This document shows positions 10,501 through 23,844 of a stretch of 64,000 bases of DNA, piece by piece (the first letter of the stretch is position 1; every line of letters begins with the position of its first letter). Location: the NCBI GenBank assembly GCA_028622995.1, contig JAJQJQ010000026.1, positions 806,001 through 870,000 of the forward strand, written 5' to 3'. Position numbers and translations under genes: made by a program. The stretch comes from Panagrolaimus kolymaensis (Eukaryota; Nematoda; Chromadorea; Rhabditida; Panagrolaimidae). Under the pieces are notes generated by a model. That model saw only the letters and a list, made by a program, of their open reading frames with translations, ran no database searches and had not been told where the DNA came from.

Positions 10501-13500
10501 TGATGTTGCTGTTCCATTCATTGCATTTGCAGGTGAAGTATAAGGTTTTGCAGAAGCTGCTGAAGCTGGAGGAGTAGACTTTGGTGGAGTTGCCGAAGCT
10601 TGAGGCCTAACAGGCACAATTGGAGCAGCTTTTTTAATTCCATCTGGTCCAGCTGCGGTAATAGTTCGATATCCAATAATAGCTGTTCGATGTTGTTGAA
10701 TAACAACTTCACCTTCTTCTTCCTCCTCTTCTTCACTTTCCTCTTCGCTTTCTTCATCTTCATATTCTGATTCATCATCTTCCGCATCGGATTTAATAGT
10801 TGGAGGATCCCGAGGAGGTTCAGATCCGCGTCGACTAAAAAAACATAAATAAAATTATTATTATTTGTTGATCTTTGTGTTTTCTATGTTTACCTTGTTG
10901 TTGTATCACTTTTATCTGTCGCAGAAGCATCAGGATCTTGAGATTTAAGCCAATCTTTCTTTTTCTTGGCCGCGGAAGATTTTTTCTTCTTTTCTTCATC
11001 GCTTTCATCCTCCATTTTCTCGGGATATTTCATAATATATTTTTTCGCTTTATCAAATAAAACTGGAGATTGATCTGGTGTAGGTTGAGGGCCACCAATT
11101 CGACGTCGGGATGGTGGAGGACTTTCAGCTTCAGTTGATACACCTCGGCCATAAAGTTCGATATGATTGTGCTACAAAAAAATAAGTTGCTTATTTTTAC
11201 TTTTTTTTGATTATTAGTCTTACTTGATATTTTCCTTTACTTTGCCGTTTAGCTAATCCTCGATCAAAAGTAGATAAATGATTAGCGGAAATAGCTGTGG
11301 GATCGTTTTGTGGAATTTCACGATTGGGTGATGTACCTTTACTTAACAAATTTTCAACAATTTTTGGTGCTTTTGGAACCGCATTTGTTGTACTTTTTGC
11401 TACTTGTTCTACAACTTCAGCCAATTCATCTATATCCGATTCATATTCTTCTTCATCTTCATCCTCTTCGTCTTCTTCCTCCTCATCAGCGATTTCACCA
11501 TCGGATTTAACTTCTCTTGTAGCTTGTAAAGGTTTGGGTAAATCAGTTTTTAATTTAGGTATTTTTGTTGCTTGTTCTTGATTTTCTGATGAATCTTCAT
11601 CAGTCTCAAATCCAACCTAAAAAACAGTAATTTTGCATTTAAAGATAGTTCAAAGAAAGCAAGAGATTTCACACAAGTTAAAAGAAAAAAATATGCCCAT
11701 GTTATATTTGTTACTTTTTGTGAAGTATAAAAATAGAATTTTTGAGGCGTGTAAAAAAATAATAATAACATAGGGCTTAACATAATCTTTAAGCAATGAA
11801 CAAAAAAACTATAAACATTGATGGGCGCCTCAAAAACTCTACCTCAACACTATGCCAGGGTCGTTGATCACGAAGAGGTTTATTCATAGATTTCATATCC
11901 ACTTTAATAGGTAATTCTGGCACCTGATATTTATTTTTGAGTGCAACAGCCGCAGAATTATTAGAAATTTTTCCACCGATCGTTGGTGGAGCAGGTTTGG
12001 GTGGAGGAGATTTAGGTGAAGCTGGAACAACATCGGGTAATTTTTTATCTGTGGGAATATTATGATTTGAAATTTGTCGTCGAACAATATCCTAAAAAAA
12101 ATGATTTTTATCCCTGTTTATTTTTCCTAACTCGCTTACTTGTGATTGTTGTTGAATAATTTTAGAAGCTTGTTTTTGAACAGATTTAGGTTGAGCAGCA
12201 ATAATGGATTCAAGAAGTTCTTTAACCATTGGACGTTGATCATAAAATGGATGAGCTTTCACTCGAGCAACCAAATTCATACTTACAGGACCTTTTTCCA
12301 TTTGTTCTAATACTTGATTCATAAGTAAACTTAATGAATCAATTTCAATTCGCCAATTATCCGTTGGATTTGGTTTAAGCCAAGATGAACTTGGTTTTGA
12401 TTGCTCTGTGGCGGTGGTTGATGCGAAATATGGCTTTCTCGTGGTACTTGCGCTGCTTGTACTACTGGTGCTTGGTTCATCGCTTTGTTCCATTGCTTTT
12501 ATTTTTTGTTGAACTTGTGGACTAGCTGGTTGAGCAGGTAATGGGAAATTTGAAAGCTTAGAACTTTTTGGAGTTGTCGGAGTTCCAGGTTTGGTTGGAG
12601 TTCCTGGTCGTTTTTCTGCTGGGGTTTGTCTTGAAGGTGAACCACTTCCAGCTCGACTATTTCCTTGCAATCGATTTTCAAGTTGCCTCAATCTTTCTAA
12701 CGGATCACTAAATTCATTCTTTTTGCAACCTTCAGCTAAATCAAGAGGCGCTGGTTTAATAATTTCTTCATGTCGTAAACTTTTTTCTTTGGATGTCATT
12801 TCAGGCGCAGTTGCGGCTGCACTTTTATCATCCAATTTTCTTGCTTTTGGTGGTTTAATTGGAGAATTTTCATTGTATTCTTCAGCTTCCTTTCGTCTTC
12901 TACGAAATTCTTCAATTTTCTTTCGAGTTTCACCACTTAAATGCCCGAATTCCATGAATACATCGGTTTCATCCGCTAAATCTTGAACCACCATAGTTTC
13001 CGCTCTGTCGGGCAAGGGAGTATGATCAGTGATTTGATTTTCTGGTAATTCTTGAATTACCGGCATATTTTCTTCTAAATTTAACCACCAATGACTTGCA
13101 ATATCATCAATATTAGCTCTTCGCTCAGGATTTACTCGTAACATATTTCGAATTAACATCGAAGCCGTTGAAGGAGTATCAGGTTCATAATATGCACCAC
13201 GTTTAATTTGACGCACCATTCGATTAAAATCTCTACCATCAAATGGCATCGACCCGTAAACTAATGTATAAAGTAATATACCCAAACTCCAACAATCCAC
13301 TTCTGGTCCTTTATAAGGTGTGCCATTAATAATTTCAGGTGAAGCATAAAGAGGTGAACCACAAAAAGTTGCTAATAAAACTTTTTCGTTAAAATAATTA
13401 GATAAACCAAAATCAGCTATTTTTGCATTATTATCTGCATCAAGTAAAATATTTTCTAATTTTAAATCTCGATGAGCCACTTTATGTTTATGACAATAAA

Positions 13501-14122
13501 GAACTGCCGAAGTAATTTGGCGGAAAATTCTTCTTGCTTCTGCTTCTGGAAGTGAACCATTTTTACTAACATAATCATAAAGTTCTCCGCCATTTGCATA
13601 TTCCATAACCAAAATAATTTTATCTTTATTTTCGAATACTTCATAAATTTGAATAATATTTGGATGATTTAATGCAGACATAATTCGAATTTCTCGTCGA
13701 ATTCTCACCAGATCTTGTTTGTTTTCGATGGCACTTTTTTTAATCAATTTAACGGCAACCTAAAAAATGAATTAAAATCAACTTTTGTTTAAAGAAAAAA
13801 TTTTTCTGACCTCTCTGTCAAATTTGTGATCATATGCAAGAGAAACTTTACCATAAGTACCTGAACCAAGCTTTTTAGTAATTTCAAATCGTTGTTTTAT
13901 TTCTTTTTTTGTTGCATTTGGATCGCCCCCAGCAAATGGGTGTCCACCAGCACTGGAAGATCCTGCACCACCTGAACTACTGCCACCATGTCTAATTTTA
14001 GAATTACTGAATCGTGATGAAGTTTTTGTTCGACTATTTGACCGTGAGGAAGGTCCACCACCGCTGACCATAGCTATAGTAGTTCCGCTGATTATTGCCG
14101 CCCCACCGGCTCCAATTGTCAT
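7560..14122 (-). CDS. unc-82: UNC-82/NUAK-type serine/threonine kinase with long tail
   Basis: Fifteen exons (minus): 14122-13811, 13759-12140, 12091-11843, 11616-11224, 11171-10894, 10834-10382, 10240-10100, 9989-9928, 9872-9423, 9371-9015, 8959-8793, 8743-8695, 8467-8303, 8143-7733, 7678-7560. All junctions agree in phase, giving 1741 aa. The N-terminal kinase domain is complete: [14 protein letters not shown] glycine loop, VAVKLIKK lysine, HRDLKLEN catalytic loop, DFGLSN, and [13 protein letters not shown] activation loop with the threonine that LKB1 phosphorylates in AMPK-related kinases. The domain most resembles NUAK1/NUAK2. The ~1300-residue tail is Ser/Pro/Gly/Tyr-rich with acidic runs and basic patches, as in nematode UNC-82, which organises myosin and paramyosin in muscle. 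[13 protein letters not shown] repeat lies in exon 10. The open frame continues upstream of the ATG to an acceptor at about 14149, so a longer isoform is possible. Confidence 0.9.
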
Positions 14123-17100
14123 GGTATGGTGTTGTAGTTCTTCACCTTTTTAAAAAAGGTGATAAAATATGGGGCCTATAAAAAAATCTTTAAAAGCCAT
14201 TAAAATAAACTTTGCAAAACGTAAAAAACCAAAACAACGCGTTAAACGAGAAGGAAAAAAAGTAAAAAGACAATGGCTCATTAAGAAATTTGCCATTGTA
14301 TAAAAAATAAATGGATGAGACAAAAGTCATTTGCAACAAAAAAAAAATCAAAATCACATTTTCCGCGTTTTCATTAACGAAATTTTTGATGCTTCCACAA
14401 CTTTTTTTTATTCATCCATCCTTGTACGAAAAATCCTCCAATCTCGTGTCTATCTAACTAACTAACAAATAATGACAGCCGCATCAATATATGAAAAATA
14501 AGTATGCTTCCAACTTGTGTGATCGATCAGTAGTAGTGTATGCCAATAATGTACCTCTTCATCTCTATCAGCACCAAGTAAGAAAGAGGAATACCGCCTC
14601 GGCGCAAATTAAAAAATATTGAGTAGATAGGCAAAAAAAGAAAAAAGAAGACACCTGTGAAAAAAAGAGAGGGGAGAAAAGGAAGAAGAAATAAGATAGT
14701 AGTGATATTTTTTTCTCCTCCACACCACATCTGTCGGTGGCAGCAGAAGAGAAGTATGTATTTGTTAATAAGCAGCAAGTTATATTGCATTTAAGAGCGA
14801 GAGAGCCGTCGGCTATCTCCTCAAATCGAAACAAAAAAATGAACACAAACAATTGACTCGTGAGTTAAAGAGAAATAGGTAAAAAACTTAAGTGTTGAAC
14901 AAAAAAATATATTGAAACACGGATGATGATGACAAGAAAGAAAAAAATCATTTGCGTAAAGAGGTTGGTTATATGTATTTTGCAAACCGAGTAAAAGTAA
15001 AAAAAGTTAAACAGCTGATAACAAAAACTTCTTTTTTTTTCTTTCGTTTTTTAAAAGCATGCATGTTAAAAAGTTTCAAAAAGTTTTGAGAAAGAAAGGA
15101 AGGAAAAGTGGGAAACATAATTATCAATGATGAGTAATTTAAAAGCTACCGTAGCCAAAAATGAATGATAGACAAAAGTGAACTTTTTAAACAAAAAAAT
15201 GTTAACAAAAATTTTAAAAGCAAAAACAAAAAAAGGTTTAAAGTTTTTTTGTAATTTTCCTGTTTTTTCTTATAATTTTTTGCTTCTTTGCTTCTGTTAT
15301 CGAAAGAAAGAAAAAAGCACTTCAAAGCTTAAAAGAAAAGAATAGTGTATTTTCAAGAGGTTTGACTTAGACATCCCTTGAGTTAACAGAAAGGGAATAG
15401 AGGAGGTAAGAAAAGAAAAAAATAATATACTGAAGTCAATTGTTACGGGAACAAAAAAATCAGCTCAACGACTAGCTCAATTCTAGCCTGCTTCCGTACT
15501 ACGGGCTCAATCGAGCGGGCATTCCGCCAGGGATTTTCCTTTTTTCATCTTTTTTTTTATATCGAGGGAGATTTTGTGGAACACTACACACACACTGATC
15601 GGCGGCTGCTAAGAAGCAAGCTGGTGGCAGTCAGTCGAAGCTCAAGCGAACGCACGCACATACGTTTTTTTATATCCTATCTCTATCTGTAGTAGCGCAG
15701 TGGCGGCAACTAAATCTTATATTTTCTGCCGAGGCCCAGTTAACTTACATTATTGACTGGAGGAGAATGATATATAAAAAAGCAACAAAAAATCCTGAAC
15801 GAATGACAACAAAAAAAAAGATTTAGACCGCAAAAAAGTAGCTAACTAACAGCTTATGTTAAAGCAAAGCAAAAAAAGATTTGTTTTAGTTTTTCTATAT
15901 GCTTTTGATTTTTATTTTTCGTTAAAAGATAGATACATATCCACATAGATACACCACCATTCATCGATAGAAAGGATATCGTTGACTGCGACGTCGGCAT
16001 TCTATGCCGCGACATATGGCTAGAATTATTGCAAAAGTTCTTAAGCCATAATTGAAAAAGATTGAGAGAGAGGTGTACAACTGTTATAGTATTTTTTCTT
16101 TATCATCTTGAATGAAAATGTGAAATCGTCGATGACTAATAAATCCAAAAGAAAAAACTACTTTAAAAAAATAGGGTCAAAGTTTAAGCGGAAACGTGTT
16201 TCATAATTAGCAAAAAAAGATTTTTTTAAAGAAGGAAATCGAGACGAAAAAGAAAATCAAAAAGTGTTTAATCGACCTAAAAAACTTAAAAATTATATCC
16301 ATTTTCAAAACAGTTGGTTTCGATAACTTAAAATTATAGCACACGACAAAAAATTTGATTTCATATCAAAGCCATTATTTTAAAATACTCAATTAAACAG
16401 AAAATAAATCTAATGGACTTTGGAAAGTTTATATATATAATTACCAAAAAGAAATTTAACTAAATTATTTATTCAAAAACAATAAATAAATTTTTAACAA
16501 TAAAAAAAGAAAGGTAAAAAATAAGATTTTTCCCTTTAAATCCTTTTGTCATTCGTTTAACAAGAGTTTTTTTTGTTGTTGTTGCTGTAATCGAGCTTAT
16601 TTCATCCTCAGCTGTAGCAGCTGAAGAAAAAAAAAGATAGATCGCTGCGCAAAAAATACAAATAAAAAAGAAACGCCGGTTGCGCAGTCGAATCATAGCT
16701 TTAAAAATAGAGGATTTCACCTGTTGAAAAAAATATTTAAAAAATAAAAAATATGAAGAAAAAATTGTAGAAAAACATCGAAGATAAAAAGAGACACGGT
16801 TTTAAAAAACGATAAATGTAAAATTTCAATTATTAATAAAAAAAACTAAAATATAAACTCTTATCAACACAAAACAAAAATGATTCAATGTAAAACACGA
16901 AAAATTGTTGATCAGAGAGATACATACAAAATTTTGTTAAAAATCGGTTGTATTAATAAACAAGTAAAAATTGAGGCAAAAAAATTAGGTATGTTTTATA
17001 TTTTTTTACTATCATCTTCATTTCTCTTAAAACTAAAAAAAAGGAAAGAAAAAAATGGAGGAATAACACTTTAAGCTTAAACTGTGTTATTTGTGTCGAA

Positions 17101-18603
17101 CACCACAAAAATCATTTATTTCATTGTTGTTGCGCGTTTTAAAAATACAAAAGCAAAATAACGAGAGACCCAAGCATCATCATCAGCAGCTAATGTTTTT
17201 CGATTTTATGTTTGGTCTTTTTAGTCTCTCTCTTTCTTCTCGTTCATTTGATTTTTTTTTCTCTCTCTTAAAACAAAAAAGAAACTAAAACATTTTTCTT
17301 TGAGATTTAACTTCTTCTTTTTTTTACTCTCTCGTCTTTTCTCTTCTCTATTTTCTAATTAACAACAAAAGAAAGATATTTTAAACAAGCCGCCGTACAA
17401 CAAAAAAAAATCAAAGAAAAAATAAATCAGACCCAGACAAATAAATGTAAAAGAAGCAGCTAATGACAAAGTTTTTTGAAAGTTTAAGTTAAAAAAAACA
17501 AAAAAAAAGTTTAGTAATTTAAAAGGAAAAATAATCAAGGGACGGAAAAAATATCTGCATGAAAGGTAAAAGGCAATTTTGATCAAAGAAAAAAACAAAA
17601 CATAAAAATTACTCACAACTGACGACGAAGACTGACTGTCAAAAAGATAGATGTTTATGAGAGTCAATTGAGATATTATGAAGACGAAGAAAAAAAGTTG
17701 CAGATACTTTCTTTCTCCTACGTCAAAGAAGCAAGAAGCAACCGGAATAAATAAAAACATTGCGCAACAATTTTTTTATTTTTGTTGTAAGTTTTTTATA
17801 TTTTATGGAAGATAGCTACTTTTTTCCGGTTTTTACCAATGTAGTGTAGTAACCTGAAGGACCTAGCAGGCACTCACTTGGAAGAACGAAATTATTAGTT
17901 TTAGCCAACGATAATGAGAAGAAAAAAATTGCTACATAAAAAAAATACTGACAAAAAAAATGAAACTATTACTTTAGGAAAATAATCGCGTGCTTTTTTT
18001 GAAGCCATCGTTGAAATTAATCAACAACAAAAAAACATTAAAATTTTGTAATTTAAAAAAAATAAGTTTAAAAAATTAGTTTCAAGAAGGATAGGATTAA
18101 GCAAAATTGACTAAAAAAAGAAGAGTAAAACTGGTTTTGCCAAAAAACTTTTTGAAGCATCGAAGAAAAATAAAAGTTTTTAACACTTTTTTTTTTGAAC
18201 AGCTGTGGCTGGCGATCATCATCTTATGACTTTCTTTCCTCTTTGTTGCTAGCTTGTCGTCGTCGTCGCCGGTCACTCCCACCTTCTCTGGAGTGATAGA
18301 CTCATCTTCTTCATCTTGCATTTAATATAATATATCTTTTTTTCATTTTTTGAATTTTGTTGTTTGTCGCTTGCTTCTTAACGGATGAATAAGTCTCAAG
18401 TTTTTTTTGACTTGCTTTTTTCAAAAAAGAAAAAAGAGAGAGCGGACGCAAATTGACACCCACTCTTTAACAAAAAAAAAAACTTTTTATTGTTGAAAGC
18501 TTTGATTTTTTTCAAATTTATTTTTGATGTTTTAAGGTTTAATGATTATAATTTCATTTTTTCCTTTATCACAAAAAAGCAAGCAAAAAAAACATAGAGA
18601 ATT
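14123..18603. other. 4.5 kb without a certain gene (unc-82 upstream region)
   Basis: Mostly AT-rich with many poly-A/T runs. Position 14149 is a good minus-strand acceptor (TTTTTAAAAAG), so upstream exons of unc-82 should lie here. One candidate first exon starts at 18321 (minus) and is acidic (MQDEEDESITPEKVGV); its join to the 14149 acceptor would need a weak phase-1 donor. A less AT-rich patch at about 15470-15730 stands out but matches no RNA gene that I can recognise. A short candidate secreted-peptide frame at 16469-16720 is listed separately. Confidence 0.45.
16469..16720 (-). CDS. Candidate short secreted peptide, weak support
   Basis: An 83-codon minus-strand frame that follows a possible acceptor (TTTTTTCAACAG). 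It starts with a basic stretch, then a hydrophobic core (FFFICIFCAAIYLFF) and an SSAATAE segment that would suit a signal-peptide cleavage, then a Thr/Lys-rich part with a dibasic KR before MTKGFKGK. The layout resembles a neuropeptide-like precursor, but the last part is hydrophobic and low complexity and there is only one dibasic site. No family recognised. It could equally be chance coding in AT-rich DNA or part of an upstream exon. Confidence 0.2.
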   Translation of the reverse strand: MKSSIFKAMIRLRNRRFFFICIFCAAIYLFFSSAATAEDEISSITATTTKKTLVKRMTKGFKGKNLIFYLSFFIVKNLFIVFE

Positions 18604-21330
18604 TCATAATAGATAATAACTCCAATAAAAGAAATTAAATGCCGCAAATGCCTGAAAATTAAAAGTTTATTTTAGTATTAAAAACAATATTTAAAATTAG
18701 GAAGTAACTAACCATTGGAAAAGTAATACTTGCAATTCGATCTATTTTTGCTCCCAAATCAGAAGCCGCTTTTCGTTGTTTTCTCATTTTATGAAATGGT
18801 GAAGGCGACATGTTTGGCATTTGACCTTCATCAAAAACTTTTGATATGTCTGGATCTGGAAAATCCATATCAGAGGAAGCTAATTTGCGACAAAAATCTC
18901 GAGTTCCTTGTTCACCAAAAATTGCTCCACTACAATTCATATTTTTATTGTGCATAGAAATTATTTTAAGCTTACCGTCGAACATCTTGAAGTTTGCCTT
19001 TTTCCATTCCAGGTAAACTTGCTCGAATAAGCATATTTCCAATGGATGACATTTTTCGAGTTCTTTGCTTTTGATCTTCTAATTTATCATTATATGCAAC
19101 TATGGCAAGCTCCAATAAGCTGCAGAAGATAAAGCTAAAATTTTTTTTGGAATATGCAAATTTCATAAAGTCGGAAGTAATTTTTAATTTTGTGTGTTTA
19201 TAATTAATTTTATTATTGTCACTTACGCCACACATGAAAACATCCAAATATCCACTGCTTTTACAACACTTGTCTAAAAAAATTATTTCCACTTTATTAT
19301 TTTTTCATTAGTGCTAAAACAAATGTTGTTCTATTCTTACCCGAGGAAGAGAACGAACAATATTGCCATATTGAAATGTAAGAGCCTAAAAAAATTAAAG
19401 CAAACATATGGGAAAAATTAAAAACATCAAAAAAATAATCACCATTAAAGCTGAAACGGAAAGGGTAATTCGAGCGGGAAGAGCTCGAGTATCCATCCAA
19501 AATGCCACCCATGATAAAACAATAAGAGTATAAGTTGGGAGATAAATCTGAAGAGAGAGAAAAAAAAATTATGAATCAATAAAACAAATTATTTAATTTG
19601 AAACTTGCTTGAAGAATATAAAATCCATAAAGTCTCTCAAAATGGATATCAACAGATAATCGATGCCATATTCCAGCGGTATACATCTAAAACCTCTCAT
19701 TTTAATATATTCTAATTATTGAAAAGTCACTGTAAACTAACTTCGATATGTTTTCCATATGTAATATTAATCATTTTAAAATCAGGTAAATTAAAATCTT
19801 CTTTAACTGTACTTACAGGTGACCATTCAAGCCAATTTAATTTTACTTCTGCTGCATTATATGAATAACTAAAAATAACATTCTTCAAAAAATAATAGAA
19901 GGAAAATTATTTTAATATAATTTCACCTTTCAAACATTAAATTACATCGAATTGCATCCAATGGAAATCGCTTTAAATTTAATTCACATGGAGCTTCAGA
20001 TCTGATTCGATAATTAAGCCATGTTGTGCCATTAGGAAAAATCTAAAATATAAGAACTTTAGTATTGTTTTTTTTAATATTAAAAATGAGCACATTAATT
20101 TAATAAATAAAACTCTTAAAAATCTAATTCACATGCTTTTTTATATCTAAACTTTTAAAGCTATTCTACTCTTCCTTATTTTTTAAGTTTCTATTTTTTT
20201 TAATATAAACTTTACCATAAGCAAAATATTGGGTTTGGGAGAATCATGAACTTTTGTAGCTTTTGAATTCACTACACACACATTTGGCGACCTAAAAAAA
20301 TTATCTTCCATGGCTTTTTGAAAATAAAAAATTAATTATACCATAATTTAGGTTCCATATCATGATCTAAAGATAAATTTTTTCGACATGGATCCATATG
20401 ACTAAATTGTAGCCTTGAATCCAACCATATGGCACTAATCCAAAAATCTATAACAAATGTACCCGTAATTACAGAAATATCAGAAATATCTTGAATTGTT
20501 ATTTCCACTGTAACTTCCACGGGAGAAGGTTCCGGTAATGCATTCCTTAAAAATATGTTTTTTTTTTTGCTTTGTTAAAAAAGTTTGATTTTATCTTCTT
20601 TTTTTTATTTATAAAAAAAGTGAGAGTTTGTTTTTTTGCCAAAACGGAAATTTGATTGTTTTTTTTTTCTTTCACCAAATGTGAGAGAACAAGTAAAAAA
20701 GCAGCTAACATTTGTTTATTTGAAAGTAATAAAACAGTAAAAAATGCTTATTTTAGAAAAGTTTTATAAAAGTAGACAGAAACCTTTTTTTTCATTTAAT
20801 TGTTATTTTTATATTTTTGGAAGATTTTAGAATCCAAAAAAAAGCAAAAGATTAAGTATAAAGCAAAAACTATTAACTTCCCAGGGAGTCTATTTTTTTT
20901 TGTCGTTCATTTTAGACTAAAAAAATGTTGTCTATTTCTAAGAATAAAAAAGCTTTTATGTTCTTTTTTTACCTTGAATAATTTGTCATTATGATATGTG
21001 CAAGATCTTGAGCTTTTTCAGTCGTGGTATTATCACATAGTTTATTATTTAATATATCTGGATTATTATCAGCTGCTTCTAATAAAGTTGTCGTAATATT
21101 TTCTTCATGATTATGCTGCGTATGATTATGATGTGAGTGATGATGGTGGTGAGAATGATTATGAGATGATTCATTCATAGATGCAGCAGTATCTGCTTCG
21201 GTTAAACCTTGAGGCTGAATGCTTACCATAGTCAAAAGAAGCTCTAATAAAACTGACTAAAAAAATATAATTTAAAGCTAATTTAAAAAAATTAAAGGGA
21301 TCTAAAATAAACCTGTACAGTACCAAGCAT
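18604..21330 (-). CDS. Cys-loop ligand-gated ion channel, anion type
   Basis: Thirteen exons (minus): 21330-21313, 21256-20973, 20545-20342, 20291-20216, 20042-19927, 19868-19742, 19686-19609, 19547-19443, 19385-19341, 19273-19227, 19134-18976, 18929-18713, 18651-18604. In frame throughout, 507 aa. The 13-residue Cys-loop is present ([15 protein letters not shown]), four membrane segments follow (M1 [18 protein letters not shown]2 preceded by the PAR motif typical of anion channels; M4 ends SYYLL-stop), and the M3-M4 loop is long and basic. It is probably a pentameric amine- or transmitter-gated chloride channel of the nematode LGC/GABA-A-like group; ligand not predictable. The first exon is only 18 nt and begins the signal peptide. 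The mature N-terminus carries a run of His/Asn/Ser (about 13 His in 20 residues). The intron after exon 7 starts GCAAGT, a GC-AG intron, required by frame. Confidence 0.92.
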
Positions 21331-22353
21331 TTCCAAATACTTGGAAAATTACTTCCATATAATTTAAAAAACCAATAATTTTTTTTCTTTCAAAAAAAAG
21401 TTTACTTTTTAACATACCAAAAAGAAGACACCAATCATTTTTTTCAAAGTTAAAAAAGAAAAAAAAATCTATTTTTAATGCTTTACTTTTCATTCTTTTA
21501 CTTTTTTATTTTTTGACGTCGCTTTTTTAAGGCGGTCCAAAGAAATCTCCTAAAAAAACTTAAATGCATCTTGTTGCTGCATGACCAAAGAAGAAAAAAA
21601 GTTTGATAGAACTTCTTTTTACTTTTTTTAGACTTTTTAAGTTTTTAGAAAAAAAAACAATTGCAATCTTTATTTTCATTGTCTTTGCAGTTTTGCAAAA
21701 AAAAAATATTAATTACAGTAAATCTTTATTGTTCTTTTACGAAGAAAATTTTCTCTTCCCAACACAAAATAAAAAATGACGCAAGCTACAATTTTGTTTG
21801 TTTGTTGTGAATTTGCATTTTTTGAAGTCTGCTTTTTCTAACTTTTCTTTTTTCATTCAAATAATATGTAAGTTCCAAACAGCATACATATAAATTTGAT
21901 AAATAAAGTTACTTGTCGCCGTGTGGCCTAAAGAAAAAAAAAGAAGATAGAAAGTTGACAAAATAAATTTTCATTTAAAATCAGATAAAAAAAAGTCAAA
22001 AAGGAAAGAAATGAAGAAAAGGAATTTGTAAAAAAGGATTTATAGTAGAAGAGAAGAAAAATATGTAAAAGTCACCAACAACAAAAATTTATGTAATTCA
22101 TCAGTCAAAAACATGGATATTAACACCGGATTGTTGGATTATGATTTATTTATTTTTTCTTCTTATTTCATTTCTAATTTTTAGTTAATACTTTAGTCTT
22201 GCATTTACCTTTCTCATTTTCAACCTCCTCCTTTTTTTCTCTTTTTTTTCTGTAGAAAGAACACGGAAAACTGGTGTCTATGTTTCTATGTTTTATTATG
22301 GTAGAAAAAAGGAAATAATAAAATAATAATATTATTTTTTTAAAGTAAAAAAT
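21331..22353. other. Divergent promoter region between channel and 7TM gene
   Basis: AT-rich DNA between two divergently transcribed genes. I see no further gene. It should hold both promoters and outrons. Confidence 0.5.
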
Positions 22354-23844
22354 ATGAATACTCCAGAATGGTTGATTAATACTATGCCGGCGGTGGGTAT
22401 ATTAGGTTTAGCATCATCTGCATGTTATTTATATATTATGCATAAAACTCGAATGGATGCATATATTATGTATTATGGATTAGCACTAATTGGTATAGCG
22501 AAAAAAAATTTCATATTCAATTAATTTGTTTTAATTTTTTTAGATGTTCTTTTTGCTTTATCTCTTGTTTATGCTGGGTTTCACGGAATTATAGTGATGG
22601 CTAAAGGAAATAATGATAATGCGGTAGGTTTCTTGATTTTATCTCTTTGGCAGCTTTTAAACCCACAATTTTTTTAAAATTTTTTTTAGACTATTCGACC
22701 CATTGAATGTCTTTCACAAGCTATACATGTATCATTATGGTATTATTTTGATGTTATAAATTTATTAATTATTGTTATACTTTGTCTTGATCAAGTTGTC
22801 TCTGTAATATGGTCTAAAACTCATAGTGATGTTTCAAGAAATTATTTTAAAATGCCTATATTAATTTTAATTCTTTTTGCTGGAACAACAATTTTTATTC
22901 CAGTTTGGAATTATAGTATCACCAATTCAAATAATACAACAGTAAAAGTTTCATCATTTTGTCATATGTCTGAAATAGTTTATGATAAAGTTTATTCAAT
23001 GGAAATGGATGCAAGACGATGGGTGCCATTGGGAGGTAAGCAGCTTAATAACCTTCCATAAAAATGAGAGAAAAAAATAATACTTATCTTTTTTGTTATT
23101 TTTTTAGGAATGGCTTTTCTATGCCTTACTTCCATAATTTTGTTATCCCTTCAACTTCGATATCATTGGGATTTTAAATGGACTGACAGTAATAGCAATG
23201 CCCAATGTGTAAGTGAGAGAAGAGAGATTTAAAGCTTATCTTTTCCTTTCTTATTTTTTTTCCTTCCCACACAAATATTTATTTATTTATTAATTTACGG
23301 TATTAATTTTTATAGATGTTCTTTTTTGTTCTTTTACGGTGCCTTCTTACCATTATATCTGTGCATTTACCCATTATCCTTCTTAATGCGCAATTACAAT
23401 CAACATCAACATCGAAAACAGCAAATAATAATAATTCTGAAATGATTCAACAAAATACAAATAAAATTGAATATTTTATCCGATTTTCCCAAGGAATTTT
23501 ATTTGGTATTATTCAACCCATTCTTTCAATGCGTTTGCTACCAAAATATTGGGAAGCAATCAAGAAATTTTGGAATCAATATGCGCATAATACAAAACGA
23601 GATTGGCAAAGCGTAGGCAAGTTTTACACACATTTTTTTAGCTTCAAAAAAGTGAATGCTGAAATCTATCATTTTAGATGATCCACCTGTAAATAAAAAC
23701 AGTGAATCCAGTGATCCTGTATTTGGAAGTTGGTATTCAAGCGGTGGAAATATCAATGGTGAAGCAGGTGTTCCAAATGTTTATGATGCGGCTCGACAAA
23801 AAAGTATTTCTTTCTATTGCAATGAAATGGACCCAAATAACTGA
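22354..23844 (+). CDS. Seven-transmembrane G-protein-coupled receptor-like protein
   Basis: Exons: 22354-22492, 22544-22623, 22690-23035, 23108-23208, 23316-23616, 23678-23844; all phases agree, 377 aa. Seven hydrophobic segments can be counted, starting with AVGILGLASSACYLYIM near residue 11. A conserved-looking Cys (after TIRPIE) precedes segment 3, segment 3 ends LDQVVSV in place of a DRY motif, a second Cys lies in the extracellular loop before segment 5 region, and segment 7 has IIQPILS where rhodopsin-type receptors have NPxxY. The tail is Ser/Asn-rich. It looks like a nematode serpentine receptor; subfamily and ligand not recognised. Exon 5 must end at a GC donor (GTAG|GCAAGT) because the only nearby GT donor gives the wrong phase. 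Confidence 0.8.

Noticed and set aside
15470..15730. GC-richer patch considered as tRNA or structured RNA
   Set aside because: No cloverleaf, no T-loop GTTCGA motif and no convincing stem found by eye.
17359..17760. 133-codon hydrophobic minus-strand frame
   Set aside because: Poly-Phe content arises from poly-A tracts on the other strand; no signal or membrane topology makes sense and no neighbouring exons.
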